Assembly (NCBI GenBank): GCA_002344825.1
Contig: DDUN01000034.1
Location: 15,171-77,774 of the forward strand
DNA length: 62,604 nt
Direction of reading: 5' to 3'
From: Candidatus Multiplicimicrobium inquinatum
GTDB taxonomy: Bacteria; Omnitrophota; Omnitrophia; Omnitrophales; Aquincolibacteriaceae
Notes under the pieces: generated by a model
Told to the model about the DNA's origin: nothing
Database searches by the model: none
The model's input: the letters and a program-made list of their open reading frames with translations, nothing else
Made by a program: the position numbers and the translations under genes
Shown here: piece after piece, positions 31,455-39,930 of the stretch
Position numbering within the stretch: position 1 is the stretch's first letter
How the letters are laid out: each line of letters starts with the position of its first letter

Positions 31455-31808
31455 ATGAGGTTTATGGCCCATAAAAAAGCGCCCGAATGCGGTGATTGGC
31501 TCAAACTCGTTGAGTGCTTCGCGTTAAAAAAGCACGGCGAGTACGGGGAAGAAGTCGCTCAGGGTGATTTTTTTAGATTTCTCGGTCTCAGCGCTGCCGA
31601 AGGTTACGCTGAATGCTACTCCCCGCGGCTCAAAAGCCGCTTCTGGATACGCCTCGATTATCTGATGCCTATTCGCGACGCGGATTTAATCTCTCTCCTG
31701 GAACTCGAAGTTCCGGCGGAATTCAAACGTCCAGTCTCTTCGCCGTCTTCATCCGATTCCCTTTCCTGTTTCGCTGTTCAATTCCAACAAAAAACAAAGG
31801 AGACCTAA
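31455..31808 (+). CDS. Hypothetical protein, 117 aa, first gene of a microprotein operon
   Basis: The frame starts at ATG 31455; a second ATG at 31464 has GAGG just before it and may be the true start. The middle reads KHGEYGEEVAQGDFFRFLGLSAAEGYAECYSPRLKSRFWIRLDYLM, which looks like a compact soluble domain, followed by a Ser-rich tail. It overlaps the next gene in TAATG. No family recognised. The arrangement with two tiny downstream genes points to a dedicated small operon. Confidence 0.6.
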   Translation: MRFMAHKKAPECGDWLKLVECFALKKHGEYGEEVAQGDFFRFLGLSAAEGYAECYSPRLKSRFWIRLDYLMPIRDADLISLLELEVPAEFKRPVSSPSSSDSLSCFAVQFQQKTKET

Positions 31809-31903
31809 TGCTTCATTCCATTTTAAATGATGAAGCATCATTTAAAAACAAACACTCAGCATTGTACCGATCCCTTTCAAAAACAAACCAGAAGAGGTAC
31901 TAG
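31808..31903 (+). CDS. Microprotein, 31 aa
   Basis: ATG 31808 overlaps the stop of the 117-residue gene and follows AAAGGAGA. The product (starting MLHSILNDEASFKNKHSALY) is basic and soluble. Four bases after its stop region the third gene begins, which supports translational coupling. Function unknown. Confidence 0.5.
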   Translation: MLHSILNDEASFKNKHSALYRSLSKTNQKRY

Positions 31904-31906
31904 CCT

Positions 31907-32056
31907 ATGTCCAACCGCAAACTTCCGAAGAGCTCCCTGTTCACAAAAAAGAAATATTCATTCAAGATCGCGGGCTGTCAGCAGCAGATTAAACGCACCA
32001 TCGTTTCCGTCAAAGGCGACGACGAATGGCTCAAGAAGTTTTTTTACAATAATTAA
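31907..32056 (+). CDS. Small basic protein, 49 aa
   Basis: ATG 31907 lies just after the 31-residue gene and is preceded by AAGAGGT. The product starts MSNRKLPKSSLFTKKKYSFK and ends DDEWLKKFFYNN: basic first half, aromatic tail, a single Cys (IAGCQQQIKR). It is probably nucleic-acid binding by charge, but I recognise no family. Confidence 0.55.
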   Translation: MSNRKLPKSSLFTKKKYSFKIAGCQQQIKRTIVSVKGDDEWLKKFFYNN

Positions 32057-32089
32057 TTAAGCGTCGAAAGAACTCCGGGACGCGCGGGC

Positions 32090-34234
32090 TTATTTCAAAA
32101 TAATCCGCGCATCTAAAACAGAGGCGCCAAGCCCGTCCGCGTGCACCATCAGCGGATTCATATCAATTTCCTGAATCTCAGGATGATCGCAGGCTAATTG
32201 CGAAAGCCTTTCAATGCATTCCGTAATTTTCGCGATATCCGAAGGTTTTTCTCCGCGCACACCTTTCAGCATGCGGTAACCGCGAATCTCTTCAACCATC
32301 AGCTCGGCACTGCGCTCACGCAAGGGCGCCAAACGAAAAGTCACGTCTTTTAAAACTTCGACATAAATTCCGCCCAAACCAAACATCAGCGTCGCGCCCA
32401 AAGCCGCGTCGCGGTTCATGCCCAAAATTACTTCCAAACCCTTGGCTGACATTTTCTGAACAAAAAATCCGTCGAGCTTTCCTTCCGGAAAAACCTGCTT
32501 AAATTTCGCGGTCATCAAATTGCAGGCTTGCGCGACTTCCTGCGCGTCGCTGAGATTTAAACGCACCGCGCCAAAATCAAACTTGTGCACAATTTGCGGC
32601 GAAATGGTTTTCACCACTGCCGGAAAACCAATTTTTTCCGCGAGATTCGCGGCTTCCTGGGGCGTGCGCGCGAAACCATACGGCAAAACCGGAAATCCAT
32701 AAGCTTCGAAAATCGCCATGGCGCGGTCAATCGGCACCATCACTTGTCCGCTTTGCTTGGTTTCCTGAATAATTTTTTTCACCGCCGCGCTGTCCACCTT
32801 AAAAGCTTTCACAGAAGTGCGCGGACGCTGGATCCATTGCTGATACCGATGCATCAACCCTAAAACCTGCCCCGCGTTCTCGGGAAAACGATAATGCGGA
32901 ATCCCGTTTTCTTCCAAAATTTTAACGCCGGCGGAAACATCGGCAATTCCCATGAAGCACGAAATGATCGGAACTTTGATTCCTTTCGCGGCCTTCACGA
33001 TTACCTGCGCGGTTTCTTCAATCGCCGTCATCGCCTGCGGAGTCAAAATAACCAGAATGCTGTCCACATTCGGATCTTTCGCCACAATTTTTAACGCTTC
33101 TTCATAACGGTCCGCGCGCGCGTCACCGATCACATCAATTGGGTTATGAATATTTGCCGTCGGCGGCAGAACTTTGGAAAGCGCGGCTTCGGTCTCGGGT
33201 TTAAATTTTGCAAGGCTCAATCCCGCGCGAATGCAGGTATCCGTCGCCATAATGCCGGGACCGCCGGCATTCGTAATAATCGCCGTATTCGGTCCCTTCG
33301 GAAAAGGCTGCTGCGAAAAAGCGATCGCAAGATCAAACATTTGCTGAATGCTATCCATGCGCAAAACACCGGCCTGCGCGAAAATCGCGTCATACACTTC
33401 GTCCGCGCCCATCAAAGATCCCGTATGCGATTGCGCCGCTTGGGCGCCTTGCGCGGTGCGGCCTGATTTAATGACTAAAATCGGTTTTGATTTTTCAAGT
33501 TCGCCCGTAATCTCACGGCTGGCTTCAATGAAACGTCGCGCGTCGACCAAATCTTCGACATACAGCAAAATCACATGGGTTTTCGGATCATGCTTGAGGT
33601 AAGTAAGCATATCGATTTCATTCAGCGCCGATTTATTCCCCAAACTCACAAATTTTGAAAAACCAATCGCCGCGCCTTTGGCATAATCAAGCACCGCCGT
33701 GCAAAGCGCGCCGCTTTGCGAAATAAAAGCAATATTGCCGGCCACCGGCATCGTGCGGGCAAAACTCGCGTTCACCAAAAAATCCGGGTCGGTATTGATC
33801 ATCCCCAAACAGTTGGGCCCCAGCATCGCAATGCCGTAATCTTGCGCGACCGCGCAAAGTTCATCTTCCAGTTTCCGGCCTTCCGCTCCGATTTCACGGA
33901 AACCCGCCGTAATCACAATCGCGGCTTTGGCACCTTTTTCACCGCAAGCTTTCAGCGTTACCGCGGAAGCGGATGGCGGAACAATCACAACCGCTAAATC
34001 AAAAGATTCGGGAATCGCCTCCACGGAATGAAAACAAGGTAAGCCGCAAATCTCATCAGCTTTGGGATTCACCAAATGAATTTTGCCTTTGAATCCCCCG
34101 CGCAGTAAATTATCGACCATCGCGTAACCGACCGTTTCAGGGCGGCGCGAAGCACCAATCACCGCGATCGAACGGGGCGAAAAAAGATGGGTCAGGTCGG
34201 ATGCGGATGATTTCTTGTCGATAACGTGGTTCAT
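32090..34234 (-). CDS. ADP-forming acetate/acyl-CoA synthetase, fused alpha-beta
   Basis: The 714-residue fusion starts with a CoA-binding Rossmann domain (RSIAVIGASRRPETVGYAMVD), then two ligase-CoA domains with SHTGSLMG carrying the His that is phosphorylated (about residue 270), then an ATP-grasp domain (about 490-714). It converts acetyl- or acyl-CoA, ADP and phosphate to acid, CoA and ATP, a substrate-level energy step common in fermentative bacteria and archaea. GGGAGGA precedes ATG 34234, and a TATAAT (34271-34276, minus strand) gives a leader of about 30 bases. Confidence 0.92.
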   Translation of the reverse strand: MNHVIDKKSSASDLTHLFSPRSIAVIGASRRPETVGYAMVDNLLRGGFKGKIHLVNPKADEICGLPCFHSVEAIPESFDLAVVIVPPSASAVTLKACGEKGAKAAIVITAGFREIGAEGRKLEDELCAVAQDYGIAMLGPNCLGMINTDPDFLVNASFARTMPVAGNIAFISQSGALCTAVLDYAKGAAIGFSKFVSLGNKSALNEIDMLTYLKHDPKTHVILLYVEDLVDARRFIEASREITGELEKSKPILVIKSGRTAQGAQAAQSHTGSLMGADEVYDAIFAQAGVLRMDSIQQMFDLAIAFSQQPFPKGPNTAIITNAGGPGIMATDTCIRAGLSLAKFKPETEAALSKVLPPTANIHNPIDVIGDARADRYEEALKIVAKDPNVDSILVILTPQAMTAIEETAQVIVKAAKGIKVPIISCFMGIADVSAGVKILEENGIPHYRFPENAGQVLGLMHRYQQWIQRPRTSVKAFKVDSAAVKKIIQETKQSGQVMVPIDRAMAIFEAYGFPVLPYGFARTPQEAANLAEKIGFPAVVKTISPQIVHKFDFGAVRLNLSDAQEVAQACNLMTAKFKQVFPEGKLDGFFVQKMSAKGLEVILGMNRDAALGATLMFGLGGIYVEVLKDVTFRLAPLRERSAELMVEEIRGYRMLKGVRGEKPSDIAKITECIERLSQLACDHPEIQEIDMNPLMVHADGLGASVLDARIILK

Positions 34235-34270
34235 ACTATCCTCCCAAATAAATAAAATTAAGAAGATCTA

Positions 34271-34276
34271 TTATAG
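34271..34276 (-). promoter_or_regulatory. Probable -10 box for the acyl-CoA synthetase gene
   Basis: TATAAT on the minus strand lies 37 bases before the ATG, with no strong -35 partner (TAGGAC at 17-base spacing). Confidence 0.45.
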
Positions 34277-34337
34277 CTCGGAATGAGGTTATGTCCTAAA
34301 CAGGAGAAACTGCGGGAAATCAGCGAGAAAAGAAAAG

Positions 34338-34742
34338 TTAAAAGCGGGTTTCCAAATCGTGGATAGCTTCGTCCCGGCTTGTATACGAAGGAAATAAATG
34401 TCCGACCTTCGCCAGCCAGAGCATATTCTGCGGCTGTTCATTCACGTTAATCAAAGCCAGTTTTTGGTAAGACTTCAAATAATCCCTGAGAGTTTTAAGC
34501 AGTGCCGCCACGGTTGAAAAATCAATCTGCGTCACCTCGGCAAAATCGAGTAAAACATGCTTAAAATCATGCCCTTTTCTCTGCTTCATTAAAGTCACAA
34601 ACTGTTCAATTTGAGCCACCGCGGTAATGTCCAAATTGCCTTTAATCTTAAAGATCCTGACTTTCTCGCGCTCTTCAATTTTCTCAATCCACTGTGACAA
34701 ACTGCTTTGTTTCTTAGAGAAAAGTTTCACAATCGCTCCCAT
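34338..34742 (-). CDS. STAS-domain protein (anti-sigma-factor-antagonist-like)
   Basis: The 134-residue protein has a STAS fold from about residue 28: VRIFKIKGNLDITAVAQIEQ, LLDFAEVTQIDFSTVAALLKTL, LALINVNEQPQNML. The Ser/Thr in DFST is where partner-switch antagonists are phosphorylated. No cognate kinase or anti-sigma factor is in the window. Alternatives include a lipid-transport MlaB-like role. The first 25 residues (SKKQSSLSQWIEKIEEREK) are extra. Confidence 0.8.
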   Translation of the reverse strand: MGAIVKLFSKKQSSLSQWIEKIEEREKVRIFKIKGNLDITAVAQIEQFVTLMKQRKGHDFKHVLLDFAEVTQIDFSTVAALLKTLRDYLKSYQKLALINVNEQPQNMLWLAKVGHLFPSYTSRDEAIHDLETRF

Positions 34743-34859
34743 AAATAAAACATGGTTTACCGGTTTATTAGCAACTCTTGGGATAAGAATGGCATTAAAA
34801 ATACTTTATATCAATAGACTGCTATATCTTGCTATATATTGATATTGAATAAATTGGGG

Positions 34860-35648
34860 TTAAGCCAGTCTGAGGCTCTGTCTCTCACGGGTAAGCCAAC
34901 CATTATAAAGGTCGACCAGCCATTTTTTCTCCACATCAAACAACGGCCGTATTTCGCCCGGGCTCATTTCCCTGAAAACACTGTCCGAATCAGCCGCTAA
35001 AGTCAACGCCCCGAAACGAACCCGATGCAAGCCGCCCTTCCGCACGGGATGCCCAAGCTCGTAAAATATTTTTTTTACCTGATGATGAATTCCCTCGTTA
35101 ATTTCAATCTCAACGCAGGAACTCGCGAAGTTTTTTTCCGGATCGGAAAAAGAAAGGACGCGCGCGCTTTCAACACGCACCTCAACCAAGCTTTCGTTTT
35201 TGGTCGGAATTTTAATTTTTTGAATATTTTTTAAACGCTCCGCATCCATTAACCCTTTGATTTGCGCGCGGTAAACCTTGGTCACTTTCGCACCCGCCTC
35301 ACTAAAATGCGGATTAAGCAAAACCTGATCGATAAATTTGGGGTGCCGATTTCTCTTTGCCAACACCAATAAACCCGATGTGTCTTTATCAAGACGGCCG
35401 AAACAAATCATTTCATCGGGGTTATACTTTTTATCTAACCCCGCCTGCACAAAATAATCGTGCAGTGAAAAACCTTCGCGCTTGGCTGAAGCCGTGCTGA
35501 AGTGGCTGACGTAGCCCTTTGCCGATTGCACGGTCAAACCGGGTTTATGAAAAACAAAAAGAGGGGTCAGGTCTTGAACCGTAATAAACGGAAGCAAATC
35601 AATTTGTTCCCGAAGAAGCTGGCTTGTGGAATGGGTAGTCAAAGCCAA
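34860..35648 (-). CDS. RsuA/RluB-family pseudouridine synthase without S4 domain
   Basis: The 262-residue protein has GRLDKDTSGLLVLAKR with the catalytic Asp, and EGIHHQVKKIFYELGHPV, the family's RNA-contact helix. The usual N-terminal S4 RNA-binding domain is missing; about 30 unrelated residues take its place. It modifies one uridine in ribosomal RNA. The frame opens with TTG at 35648 and has no convincing ribosome-binding site, so the exact start is uncertain. Confidence 0.88.
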   Translation of the reverse strand: MALTTHSTSQLLREQIDLLPFITVQDLTPLFVFHKPGLTVQSAKGYVSHFSTASAKREGFSLHDYFVQAGLDKKYNPDEMICFGRLDKDTSGLLVLAKRNRHPKFIDQVLLNPHFSEAGAKVTKVYRAQIKGLMDAERLKNIQKIKIPTKNESLVEVRVESARVLSFSDPEKNFASSCVEIEINEGIHHQVKKIFYELGHPVRKGGLHRVRFGALTLAADSDSVFREMSPGEIRPLFDVEKKWLVDLYNGWLTRERQSLRLA

Positions 35649-35778
35649 GACTTGATGTTTTAAGCGGGGTTAAAAGAAACTTTATTCATGCCCGCAGTAT
35701 GCCAGCAGAGCCCTCACTTGTCCCCAGAATTTTAAGGTCGCGCCGCGTAAAGCACAGCGTGAACGCGTACAAAAAAAA

Positions 35779-35800
35779 GAGCCGGCCCGATGGCCGGCTC
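35779..35800 (-). terminator. Rho-independent terminator of the small-protein cluster
   Basis: Perfect 9-bp stem GAGCCGGCC/GGCCGGCTC with a 4-base loop. Read on the minus strand it is followed by eight T. It ends the run of three small genes at 35821-36540. Confidence 0.93.
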
Positions 35801-35820
35801 CTTCGGGGCAAACTTAATTT

Positions 35821-36138
35821 TTAAACTTTAGTGACGGTATCGGCTTTAAATTCGCCGTCAACCCGCGCGCCGGTTTCTACTTCAACTCTGTCGCCGTCTT
35901 CAAGCGCCTCGAGGCCGCTCACACCGACGTAATCAGTCGCAGGCTTCACATTCACTTCCGCAGAACCCGCGGGCACACCCTCGGGGGTCGCGACCAATGT
36001 AAAGCTCTGGTCAGTTGTGTTCACATTTTCAACCGTGCCGCCGATGGTGTCTTCATCTGCCGCCCATACGGATGTTGCCAACAGTAACCCTGCCGCTAAA
36101 GCCATTGCACTAAAACCGTAACGCTTGATCTGATTCAT
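35821..36138 (-). CDS. Exported small beta-rich protein (DUF5666-like), 105 aa
   Basis: Residues 1-26 are a signal peptide ending SVWAA. The mature part (TIGGTVENVNTTDQSFTLVA, then EALEDGDRVEVETGARVDGE) has the strand and Gly pattern of small OB-like DUF5666 domains. It is probably periplasmic. It follows a CsbD gene and a small membrane protein gene on the same strand, which suggests a stress-related cluster. Family assignment is tentative. Confidence 0.7.
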   Translation of the reverse strand: MNQIKRYGFSAMALAAGLLLATSVWAADEDTIGGTVENVNTTDQSFTLVATPEGVPAGSAEVNVKPATDYVGVSGLEALEDGDRVEVETGARVDGEFKADTVTKV

Positions 36139-36150
36139 ATATTCCTTTTT

Positions 36151-36324
36151 TTAATTTTTCTTTCGCATAGTGCGCATAAACTTGTCGACGGTATTAGCCG
36201 TGAATTCTTTTACTTTTCCCGCGGTTTCATCCGCCTGGCCTTCATCTTTTAATTGCTGATTGTCCGTCAACTCGCCCGCCGCTTTTTTAAACCGGCCTTT
36301 CATTTGATCTGTCTTGCCTGCCAT
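36151..36324 (-). CDS. CsbD-family stress protein, 57 aa
   Basis: MAGKTDQMKGRFKKAAGELT and the following DNQQLKDEGQADETAGKVKE match the CsbD pattern (K.kG..kea.G.lt.d..l...Gk.d...Gk.qe). CsbD proteins are small, hydrophilic and general-stress induced; molecular role unknown. ATG 36324 is preceded by GGGAG. Neighbours on both sides are small stress or envelope proteins. Confidence 0.88.
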   Translation of the reverse strand: MAGKTDQMKGRFKKAAGELTDNQQLKDEGQADETAGKVKEFTANTVDKFMRTMRKKN

Positions 36325-36342
36325 ATTCCAACTCCCTGCTTT

Positions 36343-36540
36343 TTATAGATCAACGGTCGGGCTGTTTCCACGCAAACTTCCGATAACGCCAAAACCCTGC
36401 AAAAGCCAAATCACCACAACGATAACCACCACAATGTTCAAAATCGATTTGATTTTGGAATCCATCGGTATGTACCGGTTAATCGCCCAAAGAATAACGC
36501 CGACAACAATCAATGTAATAACAACAGTAATAAGATCCAT
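36343..36540 (-). CDS. Small two-helix membrane protein, Thivi_2564 type, 65 aa
   Basis: It reads MDLITVVITLIVVGVILWAI, then NRYIPMDSKIKSILN, then a second very hydrophobic helix ending WLLQGFGVIG. The NxYIPMDxKIKxILN linker is the signature of a small uncharacterised membrane family. It is transcribed ahead of csbD, 18 bases apart. Function unknown. Confidence 0.8.
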   Translation of the reverse strand: MDLITVVITLIVVGVILWAINRYIPMDSKIKSILNIVVVIVVVIWLLQGFGVIGSLRGNSPTVDL

Positions 36541-36842
36541 AATTTCTCCCAGCTTAAAAAGTTACGTGCCCAAATTAAAATTGAGCACGCCAAAGCATAG
36601 CCATTACCCGGTCCGCTTTCTATAGGGTGTTCCCCTACTATGGCGCAGAGTAAAGATATAAGGAGAGTTAAGAAACAGCAGATCGTAGAGGGGAAATGAA
36701 GCCTAACAAACGCAAATCGGGACACCTGCTACCGCGGGGTCAAGATACCAGCCCAGACAACCGATACTCTTATCATCAATTTAGGTTCTTTTAGATCCCG
36801 CACGTTTCTATGAACGCAACGCTGACAGTAAATGGAGAAAAA
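36541..36842. other. Divergent intergenic region
   Basis: About 300 bases between the small stress cluster (minus) and the beta-barrel gene (plus). It holds a short hairpin (TAGGG/CCCTA, near 36623-36640) and the GGAG site of the barrel gene at 36834-36837. No gene seen. Confidence 0.4.
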
Positions 36843-37670
36843 ATGAAAAAGCTCACTGCCCTCATGACCTGTTTACTCATGTTTTTTTCCATGCAATGCC
36901 TGACGCCCTCCGTTTTCGGAGCGACTGTGGGAGCGAACAGTGATATCTCAAGCCCTGAAGGATGGCTGGACATCCCCAAAGTCGGCAAGAGTCCTTTGAA
37001 GGCGAGCTACATTTATGAGTATGAAAGGCGTCTTCTGAGGCCCTCGACAGGGGGCCCGAGAGCTCAAGTAAACTGGAACCTTGCCAAACTTGCGATCGCT
37101 CTGGGAGGTCGAGTCGAACCCTACGTCGAGCTGGGCAGTGCACAAGTTTTGATCGAGGAACCTGTTAACCGCGGTTTTGGGCTTGATACAGATGCTTTTC
37201 AATTTGAGCGCAGTTTTGCCTGGGGCATCGGAACCAAAGTCCTTCTTTGGCAGCAACAGATCTTTCGCAATCAGAAAAAACTTCAATTTTTCACCGATGT
37301 AAAATATCGCAGAACACGCGCCAATAATGACACGGTTACCGGGCAGAAAATATCCCTCGGTTCGGACACACTCACGTTCAATGAGTGGCAGGCGGCCATC
37401 GGTGTTTCTCAAGAGTTTCGAATTTCTAAACATCTTTCGGTTACCCCCTATTTCGGCGGCAAATACTCGGATGTCGAGATGGTCAGCAAGGGATCATTTG
37501 CGCTGCAGGACAACGGCGGTCTTGCGGGAAAAACTCATTATCAGAGCCACAAAAAATTCGGGCCGTTTGTGGGTGTTGATATGGGAATCGGAAAGTGTGT
37601 CACCGTTTTTGCCGAAGGCCGGTTCGTTGATGAATACGGCGTATCGGCGGGCGCAACCGTTCGGTTCTAA
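36843..37670 (+). CDS. Outer-membrane beta-barrel protein, about 275 aa
   Basis: I choose ATG 36843 (GGAG, spacing five) because it opens a signal peptide (MKKLTALMTCLLMFFSMQCL, cleavage near VFGA). The ATG at 36810 lacks a binding site. The mature part alternates polar and aromatic residues (VEPYVELGSAQVLIEEP, ISKHLSVTPYFGGKYSDVEM) and ends ...GVSAGATVRF with C-terminal Phe, the sorting signal for the BAM complex. It is a probable small porin or OmpW/OmpX-like barrel; ligand unknown. Confidence 0.8.
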   Translation: MKKLTALMTCLLMFFSMQCLTPSVFGATVGANSDISSPEGWLDIPKVGKSPLKASYIYEYERRLLRPSTGGPRAQVNWNLAKLAIALGGRVEPYVELGSAQVLIEEPVNRGFGLDTDAFQFERSFAWGIGTKVLLWQQQIFRNQKKLQFFTDVKYRRTRANNDTVTGQKISLGSDTLTFNEWQAAIGVSQEFRISKHLSVTPYFGGKYSDVEMVSKGSFALQDNGGLAGKTHYQSHKKFGPFVGVDMGIGKCVTVFAEGRFVDEYGVSAGATVRF

Positions 37671-37894
37671 TTTCCTAGCGACAGACTAAAGACCAAAGAC
37701 TGAAGACTACAGACTGACGACAACCGCAAACCCGGCACTTTTGGAAATGTTCCGAACTCTGCTAACGTCTCCCCGTGGACGGCGTCCGGTTTTCCGCAAG
37801 CTGCTTTACCACTCCACTGGTCAATTTTCACGTGACGAATACCTTTTGGTAGTCCGTCAGCTAAAAAGATTGTTATTTTTTTACCGTTACTCAT
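37667..37894 (-). CDS. GIY-YIG-nuclease-like N-terminal remnant, 75 aa
   Basis: MSNGKKITIFLADGLPKGIR and VKIDQWSGKAACGKP resemble the opening of GIY-YIG proteins annotated as small nucleases (xIxxFLxDGxPxGIRxxxIxxWxGK). The catalytic GIY and YIG core is absent. The last 15 residues (SLQSLVFSLSL) are translated from an intergenic-type heptamer repeat, so the 3' part looks lost. The ATG overlaps the methyltransferase stop (ATGA), a sign of former coupling in the island operon. It is probably non-functional as a nuclease. Confidence 0.55.
   Translation of the reverse strand: MSNGKKITIFLADGLPKGIRHVKIDQWSGKAACGKPDAVHGETLAEFGTFPKVPGLRLSSVCSLQSLVFSLSLGN
37679..37720. repeat. Heptamer-type repeat tract (GACTAAAGACCAAAGACTGAA...)
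   Basis: Imperfect tandem units of the form GACTNAA/GACTACA run over about 40 bases. Related words occur near 45061-45170 and 62366-62390. The tract overlaps the 3' end of the GIY-YIG remnant. Confidence 0.6.
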
Positions 37895-39048
37895 TTTTGC
37901 TTCTTGGGTTTCATGCGTAAAATTAATTCGGAGGATTTCATACGAGATTTACGACGGACATTATTTCCACCCAGAGTACTAAAAACACCGGAAGAAAGCT
38001 TGCTTTCAGAAATTGTAAAATGCTTTCTTGCGATTCTCTCAATCTGCCTACCAGAAAGGCCATTTGAGCTTTTCTTTTCGGGAAATGTAAGGATGACATT
38101 AGCTTTACGAGACGATAGCGTCTTAAGCAAATCCTTAATTGCTTCTTTAGATTTTGATCTACTGCTGTAATCAGACTGTGGTCGTTCCTGAATAGACGGA
38201 TAGCGCCCCACACCAGTACTTTCGGAGATTTTCCCATGGGCAATTGTCTCGAGCACATGATAGAACCGGCTGTACTGCACATCCGAATACGGTGGATCAA
38301 TAAAAACAAGAGCTCCTTCGTTTATAGTCTTAGCAATTTCATTAGCATCACCGGAAATAACTTCGCCTTTCTTCTTCGAAAACTGCTTGCTGATTTCAAC
38401 CAAAGCTTCTTTTGTTTTTTTCACCACATCTTGCCGCCACGCAACATAAATCCATTTACGACCGGATTTTGTTGGTTGAAAAGGTTGGGCGGTATGACCG
38501 GGCGCAGCAGCGCAACGACTTGCAGCTTGAATTAAAGCGGCCAGACAAGCACGCGACACAGAATTGTTTTTTGGGAGAGTTGTTCGCAATGCATCGATCC
38601 ACAAAGCTTGAAGCGGGCTAAAATAATGTCCGCCGTAAGCCTGGGTAATGGGACAGTCTTTTACTTTTTCTGAAAAGATTCTAGCGTTTGTAACAGTTTT
38701 TCTTCTAAAAGCATTCCCTTCACTGCAATGCAACTTATTTGCTTTTCTAAAATAAGTTGCCCATGGCTCTCTTCTACTCACCGCATTAGCTCTTTTCTCC
38801 CACGCCTTCCAACATGAATTAGCATAAATACGTTTTGTGCGACCGATAACAGCATCTGTAAAAACTGCTGAAAATTTCTGCAAATCAACTGCCGTAACTT
38901 TTAAATCAAAATTCTGCGAAACAAATTTTGAGACTTCACCTGATCCGCTAAATAAATCGACAAATTCTTCGGCCTCAGGCACCGCTTTTCTAAGCATTGT
39001 GCCCAAACCGTTCATAAGCATATATTTTTTAGACCCCATGTATTTCAT
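37891..39048 (-). CDS. D12-class DNA adenine methyltransferase
   Basis: I choose ATG 39048 (385 aa), two bases after the stop of the upstream gene; an upstream GTG is also in frame. MKYMGSKKYML matches the N-terminal SAM-binding motif of Dam-type enzymes (YxGsKxxL), FVDLFSGSGEVSKFV matches the FxGxG motif, and LVFIDPPYSDVQYSRFYHV carries the DPPY catalytic motif. The product methylates N6 of adenine in a short DNA site. No restriction endonuclease is recognisable nearby; the DGQHR and unknown proteins upstream and the GIY-YIG remnant downstream form one operon, suggesting a defence or modification system. The gene is more AT-rich than its surroundings, consistent with transfer. Confidence 0.88.
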   Translation of the reverse strand: MKYMGSKKYMLMNGLGTMLRKAVPEAEEFVDLFSGSGEVSKFVSQNFDLKVTAVDLQKFSAVFTDAVIGRTKRIYANSCWKAWEKRANAVSRREPWATYFRKANKLHCSEGNAFRRKTVTNARIFSEKVKDCPITQAYGGHYFSPLQALWIDALRTTLPKNNSVSRACLAALIQAASRCAAAPGHTAQPFQPTKSGRKWIYVAWRQDVVKKTKEALVEISKQFSKKKGEVISGDANEIAKTINEGALVFIDPPYSDVQYSRFYHVLETIAHGKISESTGVGRYPSIQERPQSDYSSRSKSKEAIKDLLKTLSSRKANVILTFPEKKSSNGLSGRQIERIARKHFTISESKLSSGVFSTLGGNNVRRKSRMKSSELILRMKPKKQK

Positions 39049-39049
39049 A

Positions 39050-39916
39050 TTAAAAGACACTAGCCATTTTTGACTTACCTACAAGCCTATGAGATTTACC
39101 GTAAATAATTGTCTGCATTATTTTTCTTTTCCGGCTTCCTGAGGGCTTGAGATTGGTTAGAGAATCCGTTCTTAGTCCAAAATGCTTCGCATAAAAAAAA
39201 GACAGTTCAATCATGTTCAGCATAACATCATATTGAATTTTTAAATCGCCAGGCAATGTTGCCAAAAAATTCCGACTTCTGAAATTTTTCTGAAAACCTA
39301 CCATCATATTAATCGACTGAAAAGAGTCATAATTAAGATCGTTTCGTTTATCAATAAGCCAAGTTCTGTTCGTGCCAAGAACGGGCGAAATAGCAACGTT
39401 CCATCTCTTATGTAGAGGTAAGGATGGAATCAAGTTGGTCATCAATGAATAAAACACATCCCAAAATTTTCTATGCGGCCCCTGGTAAGTTGAAAGTCCA
39501 TTGACATATGGTTTGGTCTGTTTGAATGTAATTTTCTGAAATCCAGGCGTTCCGTTTTCAACATAAGCAACTACGCTCCCCGGATGGCCGAAATGGACCC
39601 ACGCACCAAACATAGCCAAAAGAGATAATGCAGCATAATAAGAGCCATAATACATTGTAGTATGTGCCCATGCGCAGGAGCTTCCTGCTAACAAATCATA
39701 GCTCTTTTTATAGTGCACTGCAGACAAGAACAAAAGCCGCTCAGACTCACGCAGCAAACCATCTCTGAATTCATTGAATTCAACAGTTCCTTCTACAAAA
39801 GAAGTGTCTGAGCCTAGCCCACACAAATGAGATTTAAATGACGCGGAAGAATACAGAGAAGTTTTAGTAAAATGACCGCAATAGTGCTTTGCTTCGGGGA
39901 CTGAAAAAATATTCAT
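39050..39916 (-). CDS. Unknown protein of the DGQHR-methyltransferase island, 288 aa
   Basis: It lies between the DGQHR gene (14-base gap) and the methyltransferase (nearly touching). One stretch, WAHTTMYYGSYYAALSLLAMFG (written here in part), has the helical YYA pattern of HEPN-like domains, but I see no clear Rx4-6H ribonuclease motif. The C-terminus is basic (SGSRKRKIMQ). Codon use is AT-rich like its partners. It may be the effector or an accessory of a modification-linked defence system; that rests on position only. Confidence 0.75.
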   Translation of the reverse strand: MNIFSVPEAKHYCGHFTKTSLYSSASFKSHLCGLGSDTSFVEGTVEFNEFRDGLLRESERLLFLSAVHYKKSYDLLAGSSCAWAHTTMYYGSYYAALSLLAMFGAWVHFGHPGSVVAYVENGTPGFQKITFKQTKPYVNGLSTYQGPHRKFWDVFYSLMTNLIPSLPLHKRWNVAISPVLGTNRTWLIDKRNDLNYDSFQSINMMVGFQKNFRSRNFLATLPGDLKIQYDVMLNMIELSFFYAKHFGLRTDSLTNLKPSGSRKRKIMQTIIYGKSHRLVGKSKMASVF

Positions 39917-39930
39917 ATACTTGAACAGCC

